Assembly (NCBI RefSeq): GCF_003182135.1
Contig: NZ_QGTL01000002.1
Coordinates: forward strand, 620,001-684,000
Source of the DNA: Nocardia neocaledoniensis
GTDB taxonomy: Bacteria > Actinomycetota > Actinomycetes > Mycobacteriales > Mycobacteriaceae
Direction of reading: 5' to 3'
Length of the DNA stretch: 64,000 nt
In this document: in pieces, positions 56,653 to 64,000 of the stretch
How positions within the stretch are numbered: the stretch's first letter is position 1
Layout of the letters: every line of letters begins with the position of its first letter
Notes under the pieces: generated by a model
The model's input: the letters and a program-made list of their open reading frames with translations, nothing else
Database searches by the model: none
What the model was told of the DNA's origin: nothing
Translations under genes and position numbers: made by a program

Positions 56653-57219
56653 CTATTTCGCCAGCGGGGTGGCGGTGGTGACGGCCTCGGCCAGCGTGGT
56701 GAACGCCGCCTCGTTGCCCGCGCCGGTGATCAGGACGCGCACCCCGCCCAGGTCGGCGATCCAGGCCGCTTCCTCGGTGGGGTCGGTGTAGAGCACCCAT
56801 TTCTGCCCGGCGACATCCTGGGTCCCGGTCGCGTAGCGTGAGCCGAGCACGTGCCTGGCCAGCGATTCCTCGGTGGCCGAGGACTGCGAGTACCGCATGT
56901 AGGTGCCCTGCGGGGTGATGTAGCCGACCGTGCTCACCGGCCCGCCGCCCGCGGCGACGACCGTGTCGCGGCTGCCCGAGTTCGAGACCCAACCCTGGGG
57001 CAGTTCCGGCTTGCGGATCGGGAACGGCAGCGACTTCGCGTCGGACTTCAGGGCGGCGTCGGCGTCGAAATGCGGGATCTGTCCCTGGGTCGGACCGTTG
57101 GTCGCCACCGTGCACTGGCTCGCCGCGCCCGCCAGCACCACCGCGATCAGGACCAACGGGATCAGCGACCAGAACAGGTCGCGGTAGTCGTTGAAGATCC
57201 GGTGTTTCTGCTGGGCCAC
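56653..57219 (-). CDS. DUF4245 membrane-anchored protein (Rv1100-like)
   Basis: 188 residues from a GTG at 57219. One span at 14-34 (FWSLIPLVLIAVVLAGAASQ) anchors an extracytoplasmic DUF4245 domain (PELPQGWVSNSGSRDTVVAAGG through GGVRVLITGAGNEAAFTTLAEAV). Function unknown. It diverges from glpX as Rv1100 does from glpX (Rv1099c). The GTG was chosen since upstream sequence lacks coding character. Confidence 0.82.
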   Translation of the reverse strand: MAQQKHRIFNDYRDLFWSLIPLVLIAVVLAGAASQCTVATNGPTQGQIPHFDADAALKSDAKSLPFPIRKPELPQGWVSNSGSRDTVVAAGGGPVSTVGYITPQGTYMRYSQSSATEESLARHVLGSRYATGTQDVAGQKWVLYTDPTEEAAWIADLGGVRVLITGAGNEAAFTTLAEAVTTATPLAK

Positions 57220-57344
57220 GGCTACCAGTATCCACTCGGGCCGGACCGGGCCGTCCACGGGGCATCGCAGGAGTCGTGCACGACCGTGCCGATTCGTAAT
57301 GCGACAATTGCCCCCGTACACCAACGCCAAGGAGGCACTCCGCA

Positions 57345-58388
57345 ATGACGGCATCATCGCCCGCCCCCAGCCGCCGCGAGGCACCCGACCGTAACCTCGC
57401 GCTGGAACTGGTGCGTGTCACCGAGGCAGGAGCGATGGCAGCGGGCCGTTGGGTCGGCCGTGGCGACAAGGAAGGCGGGGACGGCGCGGCCGTCGACGCC
57501 ATGCGTCAGCTCGTCAGCTCGGTGTCCATGCGCGGCGTCGTCGTCATCGGCGAGGGCGAGAAGGACGAAGCGCCGATGCTCTACAACGGCGAGGCGGTCG
57601 GTGACGGCACCGGACCCGAGGTCGACTTCGCGGTCGACCCGATCGACGGCACCACGCTGATGTCGAAGGGCTCCCCCGGCGCCATCTCGGTGCTCGCGGT
57701 CGCCGAGCGCGGCGCGATGTTCGACCCCTCGGCCGTGTTCTACATGCACAAGATCGCCGTCGGCCCCGACGCCGCCGGTTCGATCGACATCACCGCCCCG
57801 ATCGGCGAGAACATCCGCCGCGTCGCCAAGGCCAAGCAGTCCTCGGTCTCCGACCTCACGGTCTGCATCCTCGACCGCCCCCGCCACGCCGACATCATCC
57901 AGCAGACCCGCGACGCGGGCGCCCGCATCCGCCTCATCTCCGACGGCGACGTGGCAGGCGCCATCGCCGCCGCCCGCCCCGAGTCCGGCGTGGACATCCT
58001 GGTCGGCATCGGCGGCACCCCCGAGGGCATCATCGCCGCCGCCGCGCTGCGCTGCCTCGGCGGCGAGCTGCAGGGCATGCTCGCCCCCAAGGACGACGAG
58101 GAGCGCCAGAAGGCCATCGACGCAGGCCACGACCTGGACCGCGTCCTGTCCACCACCGACCTGGTCGCCGGCGAGAACGTCTTCTTCTGCGCCACCGGCG
58201 TCACCGACGGCGACCTGCTGCGCGGCGTCCGCTACTTCGGCGGCGGCGCCTCCACCCAGTCCATCGTGATGCGCTCCAAGTCCGGCACCGTCCGCATGAT
58301 CGACGCCTACCACCGCCTCACCAAGCTCCGCGAATACTCCTCCGTCGACTTCGACGGCGACGATTCCGCCAACCCGCCCCTCCCCTGA
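57345..58388 (+). CDS. glpX: Class II fructose-1,6-bisphosphatase
   Basis: 347 residues. Metal and substrate motifs: [11 protein letters not shown], the sugar-phosphatase signature VDPIDGTT, the MHKIAVGP loop and [21 protein letters not shown]. GlpX is the essential gluconeogenic FBPase in mycobacteria. ATG at 57345 after AAGGAGG. Followed by a hairpin. Confidence 0.95.
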   Translation: MTASSPAPSRREAPDRNLALELVRVTEAGAMAAGRWVGRGDKEGGDGAAVDAMRQLVSSVSMRGVVVIGEGEKDEAPMLYNGEAVGDGTGPEVDFAVDPIDGTTLMSKGSPGAISVLAVAERGAMFDPSAVFYMHKIAVGPDAAGSIDITAPIGENIRRVAKAKQSSVSDLTVCILDRPRHADIIQQTRDAGARIRLISDGDVAGAIAAARPESGVDILVGIGGTPEGIIAAAALRCLGGELQGMLAPKDDEERQKAIDAGHDLDRVLSTTDLVAGENVFFCATGVTDGDLLRGVRYFGGGASTQSIVMRSKSGTVRMIDAYHRLTKLREYSSVDFDGDDSANPPLP

Positions 58389-58395
58389 CGCCCCG

Positions 58396-58422
58396 GGCCG
58401 CGCACCCCTTCGGTGCGCGGCC
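58396..58422 (+). terminator. Hairpin after glpX
   Basis: Perfect 11-bp stem GGCCGCGCACC (58396-58406) and GGTGCGCGGCC (58412-58422) with loop CCTTC, followed by TTCC. It begins 7 bp beyond the glpX stop. Confidence 0.82.
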
Positions 58423-58495
58423 TTCCGCGTTGCCGACCACATAGCCTTTCGCTACCGTGACTCGCACAGCGTCCGGAACGGGAGGGGTCACGGAC

Positions 58496-58879
58496 ATGGT
58501 GGAAGTCGATTCCGAACGCCTACGTTCGGAGATCGCCGCGTTCTACGCCGGTTTCGGCGCTCCCACGGAGCTGCTGTCCGCTTTCGAATCCGCAGCGCTG
58601 CTGGTCCCGCTGATCGGCCCCGACGACCGCGTCTTCACCCTCGAATCCGGCGGCATCGCCTGGCTGTGCGCGTTCACCGGTGTCACCGAGTACGCCCAGT
58701 TCATGACCGCTCGCGGCGTGGTCGCCGAGCAGGAATACCGCTTCCACACCTTCCTCGGTCGCCGCCTGTCGGAGTTCGCCGCCGCCCAACCCGAGCCCAC
58801 GGGGATCGCCGTCGACATGCTCGGCAGCCACCCGATGACCTTCCCGCCCGACGTGCCCGAAGACCAGACCGATGTCTGA
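58496..58879 (+). CDS. Hypothetical protein ahead of T7SS-like genes
   Basis: 127 residues. ATG 58496 lies 9 bases after GGGAGGGG. The sequence is acidic with a central beta-rich part (DRVFTLESGGIAWLCAFTG, EYAQFMTARGV). No named family; it resembles SseB- or ESX-associated chaperone-type proteins by composition and place. It overlaps the next start by 8 bases, so the two are coupled. Confidence 0.62.
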   Translation: MVEVDSERLRSEIAAFYAGFGAPTELLSAFESAALLVPLIGPDDRVFTLESGGIAWLCAFTGVTEYAQFMTARGVVAEQEYRFHTFLGRRLSEFAAAQPEPTGIAVDMLGSHPMTFPPDVPEDQTDV

Positions 58880-59471
58880 CCTGAACGTCGATCCCGCCCT
58901 GCTGACCCAGGCCGCGAACGGGATCACCGGCATCATCAGCGAGCTCTCCGACCTCGGCGTCGGCGAAACCGGCGCCGTCGGCCGCGGCTTCTCCCAGCTC
59001 GCCATGTCGGCGATGGAAGCCGGAAAAGCCAACGTGCAGAACACCTTCGAGACCTTCACCGAACGCTGGTCCTGGGGGATCCGGGCCCTGGTGCAGTCCG
59101 GCAACGAGATCGCGAAGATCCTCGACCTCTCGGCGGGCCGGTACTACCTGATCGATCAACAGGCCTCCAGCGCCCTCAAGCAGGCCTTCACCCACCTGGC
59201 CGGGAACCCACACGCCACCAGGGAAGACATCGAGAAGATGGACTGGGGGCAGGTGCTGTCCAACAACACCTGGAACCTCGCCGCCCAACACGAATACAGC
59301 GCTTCCTCATTCGGTGAGGCGTTCTCGCACATGGGTGACAACCTGTCGACGCTGGGCTCGGCCGGCCAATATCTGCTCGAGAATCCGGACAAGGCCTACA
59401 GCCTCGACACCGGCGTCGCCGCCCATGTCGCCGAATTCAAACAAACGCAACAGCCTGGCGGGGGAACGTAA
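58872..59471 (+). CDS. WXG100-like helical protein, probable T7SS partner
   Basis: 199 residues. The first 100 residues resemble WXG100 proteins: MSDLNVDPALLTQAANGITGIISEL, an Ala/Gly-rich helix, and WSWG standing in for the W-x-G turn near residue 65. The C-terminal half is longer than in classical WXG100 proteins. It starts inside the previous gene and ends 3 bp before the RHS gene, so the three form an operon. Probably co-secreted with, or a chaperone for, the RHS protein. Confidence 0.68.
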   Translation: MSDLNVDPALLTQAANGITGIISELSDLGVGETGAVGRGFSQLAMSAMEAGKANVQNTFETFTERWSWGIRALVQSGNEIAKILDLSAGRYYLIDQQASSALKQAFTHLAGNPHATREDIEKMDWGQVLSNNTWNLAAQHEYSASSFGEAFSHMGDNLSTLGSAGQYLLENPDKAYSLDTGVAAHVAEFKQTQQPGGGT

Positions 59472-59474
59472 TAG

Positions 59475-62400
59475 ATGGGCATCGGGGATTTCCTCAACAG
59501 CGTCGGTGACGCGATCGAGGACGGGGTCGAATCGGCGACCGAGAAGGTGGGTCAGGCCTACAACACCGTCCTGGACGCCGAGTCGAAGGTCGCCAAAGCC
59601 GTTGGCGCCGACGGTTTGTCGGAATGGCTGGACGATCTCGGCGACAAGGTCGTCGATGCCACCGGCGGCGCCGTCCCGGAGAAAGAACTCGGCGAAACCA
59701 CCGATCCCAAAGAACTGATCCGCGGCGATGTCGCCAAGATCAACGAGGTCACCGGGCATCTCGGCAAGATCGGCACCTCGATCGAACAAACCGGTGACGC
59801 GCTGCGCAAGATCGACACCGCCGACTGGACCGGCGATGCCGCCGCCGCGTTCGACGAGGAATTCGCCAAGCAGCCCAAGCTCTGGTGGGACGGCGCCGAC
59901 GCGATGAGCAAGGCCAAGACCGCCCTGGACGCCTGGGCCCACGAGGTCACCGCCGCCCAAGCCAAGGCGGCCGACGCCATCGCGAAGTGGGAGGAAGCCG
60001 ACCGCGAGGAACGCGACCGCAAGAACGCGTGGAACGCCCTGTCCGACGACGACCGCAAGGGCAAGAACCTCACCGACACCTGGACCAGCATCCGCGACGC
60101 CGCCCGCGCGATCCTGTCCGGCGCCCGCACCCAGCGAGACAACGCCGCCGACGCCGCCGTGGCCGCGATCAGCGCCGCCACCGCCACCGCCCCCACGGAG
60201 CCTCCGTTCCTCTCCCGCTGGGGCAGCAATTTCGAAGACCTCGGCGCGGCCATGGAACAGGCCCGCCTGAACTTCAGTACCGGCCTGCTGACCTCACTGA
60301 CCGGCATGGTCCAGTTCGTGCGTTCGATCTACCCGATCGACGCCTACAACATGACCCACCCCGCCGAATACCTGTCGAAGATGTCGGACCTCGGCACCGG
60401 CATGGTCCTGGCCGCCGCCGACCCGAAAGCGACCGGCGCGGCGATGCTGGCGGGATTCAAGACCAACCCGTCCGAAGCGTTGGGCGCCTTCGCCGGCGAC
60501 GCGTTGCTGACCGCGGCGACCGGCGGTGCTGGCGGTGCGGCCAAGGCCAGTGCCACCGTCGTCGACAAGGCAGCCGACGCCAGCCGCCTGGGCAGAGCAC
60601 TCGACGACGCTCCGGCAGCGCCGACAACACCACCCGCGGTCACCAAAGCAGACAACCCATCCGCCCCGCCCACGAATCCCGCCACTACACCGGACGGCCC
60701 GTCGGCGCCGACGAACCCCGCTGGCCACAACGGCGACTCGCCCGCCGCCACGCCGGACGCCACCAATCCCGCCGCCGCGACTCCCGAGAACCCCGCAGCG
60801 GCAGCCCCGGAAAGCCCGAGCCCCGCCACCCAGACGGGCGACACCGCACCTGCGGCCACCCCGGACTCACCTGCTTCGCCCCTCACCGGCGCGACGGACG
60901 ACGCCGCACCACCTGGCGGCGACCCATCAACGCCGCACGCTACTACCCCTGATCCGGATACGCAGGCGCCCAACACACCCGACAACCCCGTCGCAAGTCC
61001 CGATACGCCGAACAACCCGGCAGATCGCCCCGCCGAAACCGATGGGACCAATCCCAATCCAGCGGCGACCGCACCCGATGGCCGCTCTCCCGAGAACGAC
61101 TCCGGGCCTCTGGCACCACACTCCGACGGCGACACTCCTGCAAACTCAGACGACGCCGCCCCGCCGGCTTCACATTCCGACGACACCGGCAACCCTGCCG
61201 CCCGTCCCGACGAAGACGGCAACCCTGGCGGCGATAACGACGGCACCCAGCCTGGCGCCCACACACCAGAAACTGGGGCGACACCCGATCGACCCGACAA
61301 CAGCGGGCCCGAAGCCCGCGCCACCACCGACGCCGGCGGAAATGGTGAGCCCAGCGCCGGCGAAGCCGGACAACGGAACCCACCGGAAACCGACTCCACC
61401 CGGGATCAGACCACCGAAGGTGGCGATCCGGTCAATATCGCCACCGGCGAATTCCTGCTCCCCCTCACCGACCTCGATCTACCCGGCGTCCTGCGCCTCG
61501 CTCTGAAGCGAGCGCACCACTCCAACTATCGATTCGGTCGCTGGTTCGGCCCGTCCTGGTCGGCGACCCTCGACATGCGCGTGGTCGTCGAAGACGACTG
61601 TGTCACCGTCGTATTCGAAGACGGCATGCTACTTCCCTACCCGCACGCCGAGGTCGGTGTCGGCGTAGAACCGATCACCGGCGGTCAGCGCTGGACGCTG
61701 ACCCGGACGGAAATCGGCGGCTACCGACTCTGGGATCCCGACCGGGAATTGGTATGGCACTTCGCCCCTGAGCCATCGCTGGACGGCCTGGACACGCTGC
61801 TGGGGAACTTCGCGATCTCCGCGATCATCGACCGTCACCACAATCGAATCAGGTTCCACTACAACAGCAACGGTGATCCGATCGAGGTGACCCACTCCGG
61901 CGGCTACCGGGTCGTCCTGGACTCGTCCGACGGCCGTGTAACTGCGATCTCGGTTGTGGGCGACATCGACGGCACCGAAACCGCGACCCGAGTCCGTGAA
62001 TTCGGCTACGAAAACGGCGAACTGACGACCGTGACCAACGGCATCGGCGGCGTCACTCGATTCTCTTACGACGAACAGCACCGCATGCTGTCCTGGACCG
62101 ACTCCAACGGCAGCTGGGTCACCAACACCTACGACGAATCCGGCCGCGTCGTCTTCCAGCGCGGTACCAACGGTGTCTTCGACGCCGAGTACGAATACCT
62201 GGAATTCGGCAACGGCACCGGCCGCCTGACCCGCATGACCGACTCCCGCGGCGCAGTCACCGGCTACGGCTTCGACAACGACCTGCGCCTACGTGACGTC
62301 CGAGCCGCCGACGGCGGTCACCGCCACATCGATTACAACGTCGGGCGCAAACCCCTCGCCGTCACCGAACCCGACGGCGCGACAACGACATACACCTACA

Positions 62401-64000
62401 CCGACAACGGTGACGTCGCCAGCATCACGCGCCCCGACGGCCTCGAGATCACGATCGACTACTCCTACCCCAACCGGCCGTCCACCATCACCAACGCCGA
62501 CGGCACGACCCAGCACCGCGAGTGGGACAAGGCAGGCAACCTCGTCGCCACCATCGACCCAGCCGGCGCACGCACCGAATACCGCTACCACGAATGTGGC
62601 GCGGTCGCCGAAATCCGCGACCCCGACGGTGCCGTCACGCACATCGACGTCGACGACGCGGGGCTCCCGGTCAAGGTGACCGACCCGTACGGCGCTACCA
62701 CCGAAATCGAGCGCGATATCTTCGGCCGCCCGAGCCGGCTCACCGACCAACTCGGTGCCGTCACGCACTACGAATGGACTCCCGAAGGCAAACCAGCCCG
62801 GCGTATCGACCCCGACGGTCACTCCGAAACCTGGACCTATGACGGGGAGAACAACCTCCTCACCCACACCGACCGCGCCGGTGGAGTCACCAACTACGCC
62901 TACGGTGGCTTCGACAAGGTCTCCACCCGCACCGACCCCGACGGATCGGTCCACCGATACCTCTACGACACCGAACGCTCCCTCACCGCCGTCATCAACC
63001 CGCTCGGCCAGCGCTGGACCTACGAATACGGCCTCGACGGCCGCTTGAAAGCCGAAACCGACTATACCGGCGCCACCACCCGCTACACCCACACCCTCAC
63101 CGGCCGAATCGCCACCGTCACCCCCGCGACCGGCGTCACCCGCCACCACCGCTACGACATTCTCGGCAACCTCACCTCGATCACCGCCGATACCGGCGAA
63201 TACCTCGCCTACACACACGACCCAGCAGGCCGAGTCCTCACAGCCATCAACGGCACCGACGAAACCCGCACCCACACCCTGCAATTCACCTACACGCCCA
63301 CCGGCCAAGTCGCGACCCAACAACTCGATGACCAACCGCCGATGGTCAACGACCACGACCACCGCGGGCGCCGCATCCGCCGAACCACCCCTACCGGTGG
63401 CGTCACAACTTGGCAACACAACACCCTCGGCCACGTCACCGCCATGACCGCCGACGGCACCGACATCGCCTTCACCCACGACCCAGCAGGCCGCCTCACC
63501 GGGTGGCGCATCGGCGAAGTCCAGATCGACCGAACCTTCACCCCCACCGGCAACATCGCCTCCCAACACGTCACCGGCTTCCCCGCCCAAGAATTCACCC
63601 TCGACCTCGGCGACTTCGGCCCCTCGGCGTCACACCGCCCCGACCCCTTCACCATCCGCCGCGACGACTACACCTACCGCCCCGACGGCTACCTCACTCA
63701 CCACGCCACCACCCGCCCCAACACCGGCACCACCCACACCACCTACGCTCTCGACCCCATCGGCCGCGTCAACACCATCACCCGCGACAACGCCGTCACC
63801 GAGGCCTACGAATACGACGCCCTCTCCAACATCACCGCCAGTCTCCCCACCGCTGCCGACCCCGGAATCGCCGACCCACCAGCCCATCGCCAGATGGAGG
63901 GCCGCGAGTACCACAACAACCTCTTGGTCCGCGACGGCCGCAACCACTACTACTACGACCCTGCCGGCCGCCTCATCCGCAAAGTCACCACCCGAATCTC
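59475..64000 (+). CDS. T7SS-type polymorphic toxin with YD (RHS) repeats, 3' end beyond the window
   Basis: At least 1508 residues, reading frame open to the last base. Residues 1-290 are a helical T7SS-export N-terminus (DTADWTGDAAAAFDEEFAKQPKLWWDG with later helices). Residues about 380-645 are a Pro/Asn/Asp/Thr-rich, probably disordered linker. DUF6531 begins near residue 650 (DPVNIATGEFLLPLTDLDLPG), followed by many YD repeats of pattern YxxxGxxxxxxDxxG (for example YDEQHRMLSWTDSNG and YDTERSLTAVINPLG). Such shells enclose a C-terminal toxin, which lies outside the window, as would its immunity gene. Confidence 0.88.
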   Translation, partial: MGIGDFLNSVGDAIEDGVESATEKVGQAYNTVLDAESKVAKAVGADGLSEWLDDLGDKVVDATGGAVPEKELGETTDPKELIRGDVAKINEVTGHLGKIGTSIEQTGDALRKIDTADWTGDAAAAFDEEFAKQPKLWWDGADAMSKAKTALDAWAHEVTAAQAKAADAIAKWEEADREERDRKNAWNALSDDDRKGKNLTDTWTSIRDAARAILSGARTQRDNAADAAVAAISAATATAPTEPPFLSRWGSNFEDLGAAMEQARLNFSTGLLTSLTGMVQFVRSIYPIDAYNMTHPAEYLSKMSDLGTGMVLAAADPKATGAAMLAGFKTNPSEALGAFAGDALLTAATGGAGGAAKASATVVDKAADASRLGRALDDAPAAPTTPPAVTKADNPSAPPTNPATTPDGPSAPTNPAGHNGDSPAATPDATNPAAATPENPAAAAPESPSPATQTGDTAPAATPDSPASPLTGATDDAAPPGGDPSTPHATTPDPDTQAPNTPDNPVASPDTPNNPADRPAETDGTNPNPAATAPDGRSPENDSGPLAPHSDGDTPANSDDAAPPASHSDDTGNPAARPDEDGNPGGDNDGTQPGAHTPETGATPDRPDNSGPEARATTDAGGNGEPSAGEAGQRNPPETDSTRDQTTEGGDPVNIATGEFLLPLTDLDLPGVLRLALKRAHHSNYRFGRWFGPSWSATLDMRVVVEDDCVTVVFEDGMLLPYPHAEVGVGVEPITGGQRWTLTRTEIGGYRLWDPDRELVWHFAPEPSLDGLDTLLGNFAISAIIDRHHNRIRFHYNSNGDPIEVTHSGGYRVVLDSSDGRVTAISVVGDIDGTETATRVREFGYENGELTTVTNGIGGVTRFSYDEQHRMLSWTDSNGSWVTNTYDESGRVVFQRGTNGVFDAEYEYLEFGNGTGRLTRMTDSRGAVTGYGFDNDLRLRDVRAADGGHRHIDYNVGRKPLAVTEPDGATTTYTYTDNGDVASITRPDGLEITIDYSYPNRPSTITNADGTTQHREWDKAGNLVATIDPAGARTEYRYHECGAVAEIRDPDGAVTHIDVDDAGLPVKVTDPYGATTEIERDIFGRPSRLTDQLGAVTHYEWTPEGKPARRIDPDGHSETWTYDGENNLLTHTDRAGGVTNYAYGGFDKVSTRTDPDGSVHRYLYDTERSLTAVINPLGQRWTYEYGLDGRLKAETDYTGATTRYTHTLTGRIATVTPATGVTRHHRYDILGNLTSITADTGEYLAYTHDPAGRVLTAINGTDETRTHTLQFTYTPTGQVATQQLDDQPPMVNDHDHRGRRIRRTTPTGGVTTWQHNTLGHVTAMTADGTDIAFTHDPAGRLTGWRIGEVQIDRTFTPTGNIASQHVTGFPAQEFTLDLGDFGPSASHRPDPFTIRRDDYTYRPDGYLTHHATTRPNTGTTHTTYALDPIGRVNTITRDNAVTEAYEYDALSNITASLPTAADPGIADPPAHRQMEGREYHNNLLVRDGRNHYYYDPAGRLIRKVTTRI

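Noticed and set aside
62289..63590. Minus-strand Gly/Val-rich frame of 433 codons resembling a PE-PGRS protein
   Set aside because: The Gly/Val composition results from reading the YD repeats backwards; the plus-strand RHS frame is continuous.

Overview
The window is high-GC DNA (roughly 70 percent) from an actinobacterium, most likely Nocardia or a close mycolic-acid-bearing relative. The evidence is a mycothiol gene (mshB), a PIM/LAM control lipoprotein (lpqW), a PIM mannosyltransferase (pimE), T7SS-type proteins, many GTG starts, and gene orders that, from memory, match the Mycobacterium tuberculosis stretches Rv1157c-Rv1171, Rv1107c-Rv1112 and Rv1099c-Rv1100. No rRNA, tRNA, CRISPR array, transposase or integrase gene was seen.

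Layout. 1-5.8 kb: the end of a PH-domain membrane protein, an operon of a DGPF protein, an ECF42-type sigma factor and an SRPBCC protein, and a divergent MFS pump/TetR pair separated by an unusually regular operator array. 5.8-14 kb: conserved core (Rv1171-like membrane gene, mshB, lpqW, typA, a 58-aa Lys/Cys-rich protein, phhB, pimE, a secreted Ala/Pro-rich protein). 14-30 kb: accessory DNA with a serine-triplet protein, DUF1906 and CHAP secreted proteins, a tandem XRE pair of which one is decayed, three regulator/enzyme pairs with palindromic operators, a DoxX protein with an 11-residue repeat tail, and small secreted or hypothetical genes.

30.2-34.1 kb: the most unusual part. Downstream of intact ychF (34117-35196, minus strand) lie three lower-GC genes in the same orientation, separated by displaced copies of the ychF 3' end (about 350 bp, about 44 bp and 15 bp, all in direct orientation). 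Two of the three genes carry HEPN-type R-x4-H motifs and the third a PD...ExT nuclease-like motif. The structure suggests repeated integration of one-gene, probably defensive, cassettes at the 3' end of ychF, each supplying a replacement ychF C-terminus.

35-50.5 kb: quinone oxidoreductase, AraC regulator, VOC protein, cstA-ybdD, the adaptive-response genes alkA (Ada fusion) and ogt, a YczE-like membrane protein, a TetR, sbcC-sbcD and rmuC. 50.5-58.4 kb: conserved core again (DUF6542 protein, ispH, lipid-droplet-associated protein, xseA-xseB, an FAD oxidase, DUF4245 protein, glpX). 58.5-64 kb: two small T7SS-like genes leading into a large YD-repeat (RHS) polymorphic toxin whose toxin end lies beyond the window.

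Functionally the window joins cell-envelope and thiol metabolism, DNA repair (alkA, ogt, sbcCD, rmuC, xseAB), and probable conflict systems (the ychF cassettes and the RHS toxin).
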